From: Myxococcota bacterium
Lineage (GTDB): Bacteria > Myxococcota > JAJVIH01
Direction: 5' to 3'
Length of the DNA stretch: 64,000 nt
Assembly (NCBI GenBank): GCA_022072125.1
Contig: JAJVIH010000035.1
Coordinates: forward strand, 1-64,000
Part shown: one piece after another, positions 8,869 through 16,977 of the stretch
How the letters are laid out: each line of letters starts with the position of its first letter
Position numbering within the stretch: the first letter of the stretch is position 1
Notes under the pieces: generated by a model
The model's database searches: none
Seen by the model: the letters and a program-made list of their open reading frames with translations, nothing else
Told to the model about the DNA's origin: nothing
Translations under genes and position numbers: made by a program

Positions 8869-10037
8869 GCCAGGATTTCCCGGGCGAAACCGGCGCCCGC
8901 GGGCGGAGCGGCCACGCCAAACAACTCCGCCAGCGTGGCTCCGATATCAGCGAAGCTGGAACGCTCGCCCAGCGATCCGCTGCGCACGCCGCCTTTTCGC
9001 CACGCCAGCACCGGGACGTATTCGCGGGTATGATCGCTGCCGCCCGCCGTCGGGTCGTTGCCGTGGTCCGCCGTCAGAAGAAGGATGTCGCCCTCGCGCA
9101 TGGCGTCCTGCATGGCGGGAAGGGCGTCGTCAAAAACCTTGAGCGCCTGGGCGTATCCCTTTACGTCGCGGCGGTGGCCGTAAAGCATGTCGAAATCCAC
9201 CAGGTTGGTGAAGATGAGGGCGCCGCGCCGGGATTTCATGGCGGCGATGGTGCGTGCGATTCCATCCGCGTTGCCATCGGTGTGAATATTTTCCGAGACC
9301 CCGCGTCCGGCGAAAATGTCGTGAATCTTGCCTATCCCCACCACGGGGATATTCGCCTGAACGAGGTGATCCAGCACGGTATTGGCGGGAGGCTCCACGC
9401 TGAAATCCCGGCGGTTGTAGGTGCGTTTGAAAGCTCCCGGTTCGCCAATGAAGGGACGGGCGATCACGCGGCCCACCCGCCAGGGTTTGAGAATGTCGAA
9501 AGCGATTTCACAGATGCGGTAGAGTTCGTCCAGCGGGATGACCTTCTCATGAGCGGCGATCTGAAAGACCGAATCGCCGCTGGTGTAGACGATCAGCGAT
9601 CCGTCCGCCATATGTTCGCGGCCCAGCTTTTCGATGATTTCCGTGCCGCTGGCGGGGATATTGCCGAGCACCCGCCGCCCGGCGCGTTCTTCAAGGGGTT
9701 TGATGATCTCCGGCGGGAACCCTTCCGGAAAGGTCTGGAAGGGTTCGCGATTGATCAGCCCGGCGATCTCCCAATGGCCGGTGGTGGTGTCCTTGGCGGG
9801 GGAACTCTCCAGCATCCGTCCATGAAATGCGCCGGGAGAATCATCCGGTGGGACGCCCAGAATGGTGGTGGCGTGCCCCAGGCCCAGCTTCTGGAGGTGA
9901 GGCAGGTTCAACCCGCCCACCGCCTGAGCGATATGGGCGAGGGTGTTGGCGCCGGCGTCTCCAAACCGCTCCGCGTCCGGCAATGCGCCGCATCCGCAGG
10001 AGTCCAGGACAATCAGGGTGATGGTGCGATCGCTCAT
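8865..10037 (-). CDS. deoB: Phosphopentomutase
   Basis: The 390 residues match DeoB length. It interconverts (deoxy)ribose-1-phosphate and -5-phosphate in nucleoside catabolism. It belongs to the alkaline-phosphatase superfamily with two metals. Visible signatures are VLDSCGCGALPDA near the N-terminus with Asp12, the substrate loop AKDTTTGHWE at about 81-90 with the phosphorylated Thr, and LTADHGNDPT near residue 328. The ATG overlaps the stop of the upstream FecR-domain gene (ATGA), and the stop overlaps the start of deoA. All three genes are therefore one translational unit. Confidence 0.95.
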   Translation of the reverse strand: MSDRTITLIVLDSCGCGALPDAERFGDAGANTLAHIAQAVGGLNLPHLQKLGLGHATTILGVPPDDSPGAFHGRMLESSPAKDTTTGHWEIAGLINREPFQTFPEGFPPEIIKPLEERAGRRVLGNIPASGTEIIEKLGREHMADGSLIVYTSGDSVFQIAAHEKVIPLDELYRICEIAFDILKPWRVGRVIARPFIGEPGAFKRTYNRRDFSVEPPANTVLDHLVQANIPVVGIGKIHDIFAGRGVSENIHTDGNADGIARTIAAMKSRRGALIFTNLVDFDMLYGHRRDVKGYAQALKVFDDALPAMQDAMREGDILLLTADHGNDPTAGGSDHTREYVPVLAWRKGGVRSGSLGERSSFADIGATLAELFGVAAPPAGAGFAREILA

Positions 10038-11347
10038 TTCGTCTTCTGCGGCGTTGGCGCCAGCGGCAGCCGCAGAAACGGAGTGGTCGAGGGGGCGGGA
10101 GAGGCCGGAGCCTTACCGCCATCCGCCGCGGGCGCCGGTGGCAGGTTCGTGAACGACTTGCGCAGACTGTCGTTCAGAACCGGTTTTCCACCCGTATTGT
10201 CTCCAGAAGGCTTGAACGGCGCAAGGGATTTTCCCGGGGCGGGATCGTATCCACGCCGGTTGAGATCCAGCAGTTGCGGCAATGCGATCTTGAAATGTTC
10301 CAGTTGGGGCTTGGCGGCGGCGAGTTTTTTCGCGGCCCCCTTGTCGTTGCTCTCCTTGACCCGCTGTTCCAGGATTTCCACCAGAACGGCCCGGGCGGCC
10401 AGGCTGGCGCTCGCCCGGTTGACTTCCAGTTGGACCTCGACCACCTGCTGATCATCCGATGCATCCGCGGCCGCCACCGCCGCCGGTTGCTTGCGCAGAT
10501 CGTCCAGCCGGTTGATGGCGTTCACAAGATCACCCTTCACCGCCAGCGCGCCGGCGATATTGTCCTTGGCTATCCGGTCCGCATTCATGAAGGCGTTGGC
10601 GATGCGCTGCTTTTGCCATTTGTTCCAGTCAAACGCGGCGAATTCGATCTTGCGGGGAGGGGTGGGGTCTTTTCCCGGCTCCACCTCGGAGGCCTCCTGT
10701 TCACCCACCCGCACGCGGCTCTGCCTGCCGCCCAGTTCCACCACCCCATTCTTGACGGCCAGCAGAACGGCGCCGTCCATTCCGACGTTCATGGCGAATT
10801 CGGTGCCGCGGATGCCCGCCACGGCGGTCGCCGTATGCACTTCAAATGGGTGTTTGTTGGTGGCGCGCGTCACCTTCGCGAACATGCGGCCAAAGAGCAG
10901 GGCCACCGCCACCGGCTCCTTTTCCCGGTTGGCGGAAGGATGAACCAGCGACACCATGGCGTTTGACGCCAGCCAGAGCGTCGAACCGTCCGCCAGTTTC
11001 AACTCCACCCGGCTTTTGCGGCCGGTTTTCACGGTTTCTCCCGGCGCCAGTTCAGCACCTGCATTCAGCGGTCTGGAAACCCGGTTCAGGTCCAGCGCGG
11101 TGACTTCGCCATGGGCCTGGAGCACCACATTCGCCGCGGCCGCCGTGGGGGCGGGGGGAGCGGCCGTGTCCGGGGCGGGTTCAACCGCCGCCGCCAGGGT
11201 GGAGGATAGGGGCGGGTCCACCGGCGAGGGCCGGGAAGTGGGGGTTGCGCCCGCCGGGTCTCCATCCGTGGGTGGAGCGCTTTTCTGGCAGGCGGTCAAT
11301 GCAGCGATCGAGAATACAAGGGCGAGAAGAGAGGTCCCGGATCTCAT
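10034..11347 (-). CDS. FecR-domain lipoprotein
   Basis: The 437 residues start MRSGTSLLALVFSIAALTAC, a lipoprotein signal with Cys20. A Pro/Ala/Thr linker follows. Residues about 75-215 form a FecR-like domain (GETVKTGRKSRVELKLADG, AVAGIRGTEF), a beta-rich periplasmic fold. Residues about 225-360 are helical and charged, and the tail is Pro-rich. ATG 11371 also opens the frame, but ATG 11347 gives a proper signal and lies 8 bases after a promoter-like -10. FecR domains in TonB systems sense signals for ECF sigma factors; here no FecI or TonB receptor is adjacent. It is instead coupled to deoB, which is unexpected. Confidence 0.8.
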   Translation of the reverse strand: MRSGTSLLALVFSIAALTACQKSAPPTDGDPAGATPTSRPSPVDPPLSSTLAAAVEPAPDTAAPPAPTAAAANVVLQAHGEVTALDLNRVSRPLNAGAELAPGETVKTGRKSRVELKLADGSTLWLASNAMVSLVHPSANREKEPVAVALLFGRMFAKVTRATNKHPFEVHTATAVAGIRGTEFAMNVGMDGAVLLAVKNGVVELGGRQSRVRVGEQEASEVEPGKDPTPPRKIEFAAFDWNKWQKQRIANAFMNADRIAKDNIAGALAVKGDLVNAINRLDDLRKQPAAVAAADASDDQQVVEVQLEVNRASASLAARAVLVEILEQRVKESNDKGAAKKLAAAKPQLEHFKIALPQLLDLNRRGYDPAPGKSLAPFKPSGDNTGGKPVLNDSLRKSFTNLPPAPAADGGKAPASPAPSTTPFLRLPLAPTPQKTK

Positions 11348-11355
11348 GGATGGAA

Positions 11356-11384
11356 ACCATACCCAATCCATGAAAGGGTTTCAA
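11356..11384 (-). promoter_or_regulatory. Putative promoter of the fecR-like/deoB/deoA operon
   Basis: On the minus strand TTGAAA (11384-11379) and TATGGT (11361-11356) have a 17-base spacer. The -10 ends 8 bases before ATG 11347, so transcription would begin at or next to the start codon, implying a nearly leaderless mRNA. No Shine-Dalgarno sequence is present, in agreement. Confidence 0.45.
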
Positions 11385-11417
11385 CCTAAAACTGCGTAAA
11401 CGCTTTCGCGGTACGTG

Positions 11418-11446
11418 AAAAACCTGTTGCACTCAACTGCAGCAGG
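11418..11446 (-). terminator. Rho-independent terminator of the MBL-fold gene
   Basis: On the minus strand, six bases past the MBL-fold stop codon, a 9-bp stem with one mismatch (arms 11446-11438 and 11431-11423) has a six-base loop and is followed by five T. This separates the MBL-fold gene from the downstream FecR-like operon. Confidence 0.8.
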
Positions 11447-11452
11447 CTGGAA

Positions 11453-12274
11453 CTAGACGGTGAAGGTCAGCCCCTCGCGCGACGCCTCGGTGTTGGGGAA
11501 TACCGTGCGGGCGTTTTCAATGACCGAATCCACGATGGTGTCAGTATTCAGCGGTTCGTGGTGGAAGATATACAGGGTTTGCACATTGGCGCGCTTGGCC
11601 AATTCCGCCGCGTGTCTCCAGGTGGAATGGCCAAAGCCCTTCTTGCTTTTCTCATACTCTTCGGGGGTATAGGCGGCGTCGTATATCAACGCTCCCGCGT
11701 TGGCGACAAAGCGTTCCAGCGCCGGGTCGCCATTGGGCAAATGTTCGTAGTCCGTGATGAAACAGACGCTGGAGCCCTTGTACTCCACCCGGTAGCCCAT
11801 GGCGCCGAAGGGGTGATTCAGGCCGCAGGTCTTGACCATGGCGCCATCCCCCACGGGATATTCGCTGTCCGCCTTGATCTTCTTGAAGGTCATGTTGGCC
11901 CGCATGATATCAATGGTGACAGGGAAGTAGGGGAATTTCATCTGGCCATCCAGAATCGCCTTGACGCTCAGGCCCTTCTTGGTCTCGCCGTGGATGGTGA
12001 TGTTGTTGCCCGGCACATAGGCGGGAACAAAAAACGGGAACCCCATCAGGTGGTCCCAGTGGTAATGGGTGAAAAACAGGTCCGCGGTGATGGGCATTTC
12101 CTTGAGCAACTTCTGGCCCAGTTCACGGATACCGCTGCCGGCGTCGAAAATCAGCAGGTGACCGCCCACCCGCATCTCGATGCAGGTGGTGTTTCCCCCG
12201 TACTTGATGGTCGTCGGTCCGGGCGTCGGCAAACTGCCTCGCACCCCCCAAAAAGTGACCGAAATATTGCTCAT
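11453..12274 (-). CDS. Metallo-beta-lactamase-fold hydrolase
   Basis: The 273-residue cytosolic protein (no signal) opens WGVRGSLPTPG at about 9-19, typical of a phosphodiesterase/RNase Z-like MBL subgroup. The metal-binding motif HYHWDH occupies 70-75 (H70, H72, D74, H75). Later candidate ligands are in FITDYEH, GFGHSTW and IFHHEP. Members cleave phosphodiesters such as cyclic nucleotides or RNA ends; the substrate here is unknown. The ribosome binding site GAAGGGA sits seven bases from ATG. It has its own candidate promoter and terminator, so it is probably monocistronic. A cyclic nucleotide phosphodiesterase role would fit the cNMP-binding protein at 23 kb, but this is speculation. Confidence 0.88.
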   Translation of the reverse strand: MSNISVTFWGVRGSLPTPGPTTIKYGGNTTCIEMRVGGHLLIFDAGSGIRELGQKLLKEMPITADLFFTHYHWDHLMGFPFFVPAYVPGNNITIHGETKKGLSVKAILDGQMKFPYFPVTIDIMRANMTFKKIKADSEYPVGDGAMVKTCGLNHPFGAMGYRVEYKGSSVCFITDYEHLPNGDPALERFVANAGALIYDAAYTPEEYEKSKKGFGHSTWRHAAELAKRANVQTLYIFHHEPLNTDTIVDSVIENARTVFPNTEASREGLTFTV

Positions 12275-12345
12275 TCGTTCCCTTCGGCTCGAATCACTCT
12301 TCCGGAGACTCGGGGAATAATTCCACCGTTTGGCTCATATGCCAC

Positions 12346-12372
12346 GTTATAACGCAGCCGCCAGCTTGTAAA
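12346..12372 (-). promoter_or_regulatory. Putative promoter of the MBL-fold gene
   Basis: On the minus strand TTTACA (12372-12367) and TATAAC (12351-12346) each match consensus at 5/6. The spacer of 15 bases is short. It lies about 70 bases upstream of the start codon. Confidence 0.4.
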
Positions 12373-12595
12373 GTTTTCGGCGTGGGACGGCGGGAAGTGA
12401 AAACACATGGGACAGGTTCCGCCACCTTTCTGGAAAGCGGCTGAATTATTCCGTTTTCCGGCGGAAGGGCGTTGTCTGATGCAAATGAAAGGGTCCGGAA
12501 ACACCCAGCCGGATACCGGCTCACCCATGGGTCAGGTATCATGGGAGCGGGCCATTTCCATCCACGTGTCCAGCCGGGAGAGTTGGCGCCGGGAC

Positions 12596-12619
12596 GGTCA
12601 GGACCGATCCACCCTGACC
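12596..12619 (-). terminator. Inverted repeat after ribA
   Basis: GGTCAGG (12596-12602) and CCTGACC (12613-12619) are perfectly complementary with a 10-base loop, five bases past the ribA stop codon. There is no T-run, so this is a possible terminator or RNA 3'-end stabiliser. Confidence 0.4.
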
Positions 12620-12623
12620 TGAC

Positions 12624-13283
12624 TCATTTGCCGGCGGCGCCGCGCAAATCCAGTTCATCGAAGAAATGACCCGAACGTTCCCGCTTGGTGCGCAGATAAT
12701 GGACATTGTGCTCCTGCGCCGTCACCACGTGGGAGACCCGTTCCACCACCTCAATACCCTGGTTGCGCAGTTCGTTGACCTTGCGCGGGTTGTTGGTCAT
12801 CAGGCGGATGCGTTCCGCGCCCAGGGCGCGCAACATTTCCGCCGCGATATCGTAGCGGCGCATATCATCCGGAAAGCCGAGCGCGCGGTTGGCGTCCACG
12901 GTGTCCAGGCCCTGCTGTTGCAATGCATAGGCGCGGATCTTGTTGCCCAGACCGATGCCGCGTCCCTCTTGCCGCATGTAGAGGATGACCCCCGCGCCTT
13001 CCTGCTGGATGGCCCGGCAGGCCCGCTCAAACTGCGGACCACAATCGCATTTGAGAGACCCGAAGACATCTCCCGTCATGCATTCCGAATGGATGCGGCA
13101 CAGCACGCCCGTGTCCGCGGAAGCGGCGGCCGGATCGCCCACCACCAGCGCAACATGCTCCTTGTCATCCTGATTGTTGCGAAACACCACCACCTTGAAC
13201 ACGCCAAAGCGGGTGGGAACATCTGCCTTGGCGTACACCGTCACCTCAACGGGGGCGGGAGCGGCCGCAACGGCTTTCGACAT
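12624..13283 (-). CDS. ribA: GTP cyclohydrolase II
   Basis: It catalyses the first step of riboflavin synthesis, GTP to 2,5-diamino-6-ribosylamino-pyrimidinone phosphate. The 219-residue stand-alone form has no fused RibB domain. The zinc site is clear: Cys68, Cys79 and Cys81 in CRIHSECMTGDVF and LKCDCGPQ. The catalytic loop RQEGRGIGLGNKIRAYALQ and the C-terminal LMTNNPRK motif are intact. I chose ATG 13283 because GGAG lies seven bases upstream; the frame is open to a GTG at 13316, which lacks a good site. No FMN riboswitch is visible upstream and no other rib gene is nearby. Confidence 0.95.
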   Translation of the reverse strand: MSKAVAAAPAPVEVTVYAKADVPTRFGVFKVVVFRNNQDDKEHVALVVGDPAAASADTGVLCRIHSECMTGDVFGSLKCDCGPQFERACRAIQQEGAGVILYMRQEGRGIGLGNKIRAYALQQQGLDTVDANRALGFPDDMRRYDIAAEMLRALGAERIRLMTNNPRKVNELRNQGIEVVERVSHVVTAQEHNVHYLRTKRERSGHFFDELDLRGAAGK

Positions 13284-13595
13284 GTAAAACTCCGCATCGT
13301 CAATATGGTTATTCACCCGCCCCGCCGTAGGCTGCGGAGAGCAACCGGCGCGGCGGACTCAACGGTAACTCCCGGACCAGTCCCGGTCAAGCGGCCGCCA
13401 AATCACCCCTTGCATCCATCCATCGCCGGATTGTTATAGTCCCCTGACTGGAATTGTCATGTTCGTCCAAGATTTTTTTCCGGGAATTTCACGGGAACGT
13501 GCGGGTATGGGATGGGAAAACATAGCCGCCCCTTGCTGTCCGGAATTGCTTCGTTCAGTTGCCCCAGCGGACCGCGCGGTTTTACACTCCGGGAC
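13284..13595. other. 312-base divergent intergenic region
   Basis: It lies between ribA (minus) and the CsgG-like gene (plus). A TATAGT hexamer at 13435-13440 (5/6) has TTGCAT at 13410-13415 with a long 19-base spacer, a weak plus-strand promoter candidate 155 bases upstream of the ATG. No other structure seen. Confidence 0.3.
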
Positions 13596-15011
13596 ATGAA
13601 GCATGTTTTCAAGAAGCCGGGTTGCGGGCGGAGGCGGGGCTGTGTTGCGCCGCCGGTTCTTGCGCTGACCCTGATATGGGCGCTGCCGGCGGCGGCGATG
13701 GAGTCCATTCCGGATTTTCCGGCGAGCGCCGCTCCCACGGCGGCGCCCGGGCAGGCGGAAATCCAGATCGCGCGCGGCGAAAAAATCGCGGTAGTGGATT
13801 TCCGCGGCTCCGGTTTGCCGGACGGCGTCGTGGCCGGGCTGACCGATCTGGTGGTGATGGAGCTTCAGCATATGAACGTGTGGGAGATCGTCAGCCGCAA
13901 CAGCATCCGCGCCCTGCTCAAGGTGGAGGAGCAGAAGCAGTTGCTGGGCTGCGACGAGGCGTCCTGTTACCGCGACTTTTCCCGGCTGATGGATGTCCGC
14001 TTCATCGTCGCCGGAACCGTCAGCAAGACAGGCAATCTCCATGTTCTCAACCTAGAGTTGATTGACGCGCACGCTCCCGCCGTGCTGGACCGGGTTTCGC
14101 AGCGGCTGGCCGGCGATCAGGACGATCTGTCCGGCGCCATCCGTTCCGCCGTTCATGCCCTGATGGCGGCGCCGTTGCAGGCCGCCGGCGGAAAGGGCGA
14201 CAGCCTCTCCGGCGATCTGCTGAACGCCATGAAACTCGCGCGCCGGCCCAAACGCTTCAACCTGAATATCGGCCCCGTGCTGGAAATCCCTTTTCTGGAG
14301 AGCCGCGACGACGCGAAAATCCTGCCGGTGTATCCGCTGTTTCTGCGCGCCAGCGTGGAGGCCAGCCTGACCGTCGCGCCGTGGCTGCAGGTCTTCACCT
14401 CCACCGGCTTTTCCTGGGCGCTGTCGCGCAACAATTTCCAGCAAACCCAGTTGGCCTTCACCGTGGTGGATGTCAAGGGCGGCGGCTCCCAGACCGGTTA
14501 TACCTCCATCACCACGGAACTGGATTACTCCGCCTGGCGGCTTCCCTTTGTGCTGGGGGCCAAACTGCGCCCTTCGCAAGGGACTTTTTTGCCCTGGATG
14601 GGGGCGGGAGCCGGCGTAAGCCTGATGCATTTTGCTCCGGAGCGCGGATTCACCACGGTGCGCGATTTTGAAGCCAGCGGCGGCAATCAGGAAAAATCCG
14701 GAGTCCGCACGGAAATGGAGCCTGTTCCCCATGACGCTCTCAATGTCATGTATCTGGACATGACAGCGGGCGTGGGGTTCGATTACCTGATCTCCGATTT
14801 GATTGGTTTGAGCGTGGACATGCGCTGGCTGGGGCTCCAGCATATCAGGGGAAAGCGCGATATCCTGATGTCGGGTCCAAGCCAGAGCGTGGAAGGAACC
14901 AATGAGCGTGGGGAGCGTTCGGTATTGGTGGGGCGCGCCGGGGATATCCAGACCGTACCCAGGTTCGCCCATTATCTGACCATCGGCGCCTCGTTTATCA
15001 TCCATTTCTGA
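13596..15011 (+). CDS. Exported CsgG/TolB-N-like domain fused to an outer-membrane beta-barrel-like domain
   Basis: ATG 13596 gives 471 residues with a basic n-region, a hydrophobic core and cleavage near AAA-MES. Residues about 55-190 resemble the CsgG/TolB N-terminal nucleotide-like fold: KIAVVDFRGSGLPDGV, LTDLVVMELQ, VVSRNSIRAL-like helices and RFIVAGTVSKTGNLHVLNLELID. Residues about 220-471 alternate short amphipathic strands and Gly/Asn turns and end in Phe (ASFIIHF), the usual last-strand signature of an outer-membrane barrel. The upstream open frame (from 13512) lacks a signal. It is followed 10 bases later by an alpha/beta hydrolase gene. Function unknown; this fusion is seen in Myxococcota-type envelope proteins. 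Confidence 0.75.
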   Translation: MKHVFKKPGCGRRRGCVAPPVLALTLIWALPAAAMESIPDFPASAAPTAAPGQAEIQIARGEKIAVVDFRGSGLPDGVVAGLTDLVVMELQHMNVWEIVSRNSIRALLKVEEQKQLLGCDEASCYRDFSRLMDVRFIVAGTVSKTGNLHVLNLELIDAHAPAVLDRVSQRLAGDQDDLSGAIRSAVHALMAAPLQAAGGKGDSLSGDLLNAMKLARRPKRFNLNIGPVLEIPFLESRDDAKILPVYPLFLRASVEASLTVAPWLQVFTSTGFSWALSRNNFQQTQLAFTVVDVKGGGSQTGYTSITTELDYSAWRLPFVLGAKLRPSQGTFLPWMGAGAGVSLMHFAPERGFTTVRDFEASGGNQEKSGVRTEMEPVPHDALNVMYLDMTAGVGFDYLISDLIGLSVDMRWLGLQHIRGKRDILMSGPSQSVEGTNERGERSVLVGRAGDIQTVPRFAHYLTIGASFIIHF

Positions 15012-15021
15012 AAGGAAGCCC

Positions 15022-15879
15022 ATGCGGCATACCCACGAAACCCTGACCAGCAAACGCGGCGTCACCCTGCACCGGCAACAGTGGACGCCAGACAATCCCC
15101 CGCGCGCCGCCGTGCAGGTGGTCCATGGTCTGGGAGAACATGCGGGACGTTACGGCAACGTGGTGGACGCCCTGCTGCCGGAAGGCGTCGTGGTCGTCGG
15201 GCATGATCACCAGGGGCATGGCCGTTCCGGCGGTCCCCGGGCGTATGTCGAACGCTGGGAGCATTACCTCGAAGACCTGGATCAGATGGTCGAAAAAACC
15301 GCGCGCGAGTTCGCGGGCCTGCCGCTGTTCATCATCGGGCATTCGATGGGCGGGCTGATCAGCATCCGTTATCTGCAATGGACCAACCGGCTGGATCGGA
15401 TCGCCGGGGCCGTGATTTCAGCGCCTGCCCTGGGCGTGGCTGTTCCGGTTCCCCTGATCAAACAGAAGGCGGCGGTGCTGTTGTCCCGCCTGATGCCTTC
15501 GCTGGCGATGGCCAACGAAATTGACGCCGGCCTGATCTCCCGCGATCCAAAGGTGGTGGAGGCCTATGTCAACGATCCCCTGGTGCTGAAGGTGGCCACG
15601 CCGCGCTGGTTCACGGAATTTCTGGGCGCCGTCGAGCAGGCCTTTGCTCAGGTGGAAAGCATTCAGGTTCCTACCCTGTTTTTGCAAGGAACCGGCGACC
15701 GCATTGTGCCGCCCGCGGAAACCCGGCGTTTTCAGGAGCTGGTGAAACACCCGGACAAAACCTTCATCGAATACGATGGCTTCTACCACGAGGTCTTCAA
15801 CGAGACGGACAAGGATCGCGTCCTCGCCGACACCCGCAAATGGCTGCTGGAGCGGATTGACCAGCGCGGGAATGGCTAG
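15022..15879 (+). CDS. Alpha/beta hydrolase, monoacylglycerol lipase/lysophospholipase-like
   Basis: The 285 residues have the serine hydrolase plan: oxyanion region VVHGLGEHAGRY at 34-44, HDHQGHGRSGGPRAY at 61-75, and nucleophile elbow GHSMGG with Ser108. The likely Asp is in GTGDRIVPP (about 229) and His in YHEVFNE (about 262). The GEHAGRY and GHGRS motifs are typical of monoglyceride lipase/PldB-like enzymes that release fatty acids from monoacylglycerols or lysophospholipids. There is no signal peptide, so it is cytosolic or peripheral. A good AAAGGAAG site lies seven bases upstream. It is co-transcribed with the CsgG-like gene. Confidence 0.88.
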   Translation: MRHTHETLTSKRGVTLHRQQWTPDNPPRAAVQVVHGLGEHAGRYGNVVDALLPEGVVVVGHDHQGHGRSGGPRAYVERWEHYLEDLDQMVEKTAREFAGLPLFIIGHSMGGLISIRYLQWTNRLDRIAGAVISAPALGVAVPVPLIKQKAAVLLSRLMPSLAMANEIDAGLISRDPKVVEAYVNDPLVLKVATPRWFTEFLGAVEQAFAQVESIQVPTLFLQGTGDRIVPPAETRRFQELVKHPDKTFIEYDGFYHEVFNETDKDRVLADTRKWLLERIDQRGNG

Positions 15880-15912
15880 GGGATATTCCCGGCGGGCGGC
15901 CGCCCCGGAAAA

Positions 15913-16977
15913 TCACCGGGCGAAGCGGCGGTAAACCTCCGCCAGGCGGGGCGCCCATGCCTGCAGTGAGAAGGCGTCCTCGACCCGCCTGCGTCCCGCT
16001 TCCCCCAGCGTCCGCCGCAGGGATTCGGACTCGATAAGCCGGGTCAGCGCTTCCACCCATTCCTGTTGCGTGGAAGCCAATAATCCATTGATATCGTGCT
16101 GGATGATGTCGCGGTTGACGCCCACCGGGCTGCCCGCGGCGGGAACCCCGGCGGCCATGTACTGGAGCAGCTTGGCGCCGCATTTGCCGCGCGTCCACGG
16201 GGTATCCGCCAGGGGCATGACACCGGCGTCGAAGCGGGCGATTCCGGCGGCTTCTCCGTCCTCGCTCCAGGCCAGTTCCACCACCGGAACGCCGGAAATC
16301 GCCGGGCGTCCGCGCGACAACACCGCCAGTTCGATGGGGTGGCGCCGGTTGATTTGCTCCAGGGCGGGAGCGATGGTTTCCAGTTGATCAAAATTGTAGG
16401 GCAGGCCGACCCAGCCGATGCGAAACGGGCGGCGTGCTCCATAATCCTGGCGCGGCTGGTATTTGGTCAGGTCCACCACTGTCGGCGCGATCACCACGCG
16501 CGGGTTGTGTTGGCCGGCCCATGCGGCGAGATGATGGTTGCCGGCGATGACCCCGGCGGCCTGGCCAAGCAGCCAGGCGATTTTCCGGTGGTGAAACCGG
16601 GTCAGATAAATGGCGTCGTCAAACTCCACCACCACCGGCGGCGCGCCGGGGGCGTGCAATAGCCAATGTTCCAGCACCGGCGGCAGGTAGGGAAAGGCCT
16701 GGTGCTCCAGCACCACCAAGTCGAATCCACTGGCGCCGCGCATTTGCCTGATGCGCGCCGCCAACCGTTCCAGCGAATAGGCGGCCCGCTTCAGGTCGCG
16801 CCGCAAGCCGGGCTTTTTGGGATCGCTGCCGCCGATAATGTCGAAATAACGGGCGTCAAACAGGGGACGGACTTCCACATCCACCCCGTTTTCCCTCAAC
16901 AGGGGCAGAAACTGGTAAATTCGGTAGCGGGAGGAGGCGCCCTGTGGATCGGTTTTCGACAGGTACAGGACTTTCAT
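15913..16977 (-). CDS. Glycosyltransferase, GT4-like GT-B fold
   Basis: The 354 residues begin MKVLYLSKTDPQGASSRYRIYQFLP, the donor/acceptor-domain opening common in GT4 enzymes, where SxRYR precedes the first helix. The second half carries FRIGWVGLPYNFDQLETIAPALEQI and a terminal GKCGAKLLQYMAAGVPAAGSP motif, equivalent to the nucleotide-sugar binding region (here Lys-Leu-Leu rather than the classic EX7E). The substrate is not predictable. The start overlaps the rsmG stop by four bases (ATGA), so it is the third gene of an operon with the TPR-like gene and rsmG. Confidence 0.85.
   Translation of the reverse strand: MKVLYLSKTDPQGASSRYRIYQFLPLLRENGVDVEVRPLFDARYFDIIGGSDPKKPGLRRDLKRAAYSLERLAARIRQMRGASGFDLVVLEHQAFPYLPPVLEHWLLHAPGAPPVVVEFDDAIYLTRFHHRKIAWLLGQAAGVIAGNHHLAAWAGQHNPRVVIAPTVVDLTKYQPRQDYGARRPFRIGWVGLPYNFDQLETIAPALEQINRRHPIELAVLSRGRPAISGVPVVELAWSEDGEAAGIARFDAGVMPLADTPWTRGKCGAKLLQYMAAGVPAAGSPVGVNRDIIQHDINGLLASTQQEWVEALTRLIESESLRRTLGEAGRRRVEDAFSLQAWAPRLAEVYRRFAR

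Larger units (their letters stand above)
12275..12623. other. 349-base intergenic region
   Basis: It lies between the starts of the MBL-fold transcript and the end of ribA. Apart from the promoter above and the inverted repeat just after ribA, I see no conserved RNA, repeat or credible small ORF. Reading frames on the minus strand (82-85 codons) lack ribosome binding sites and protein-like composition. Confidence 0.4.

Noticed and set aside
9030-10451. A 473-codon plus-strand frame opposite deoB.
   Set aside because: deoB has all family signatures; the antisense frame looks like an artefact.
12283-12300. A T-loop-like GGCTCGAATC sequence suggesting a tRNA.
   Set aside because: It lacks GTTCRA, and no acceptor stem or anticodon arm can be drawn around it.
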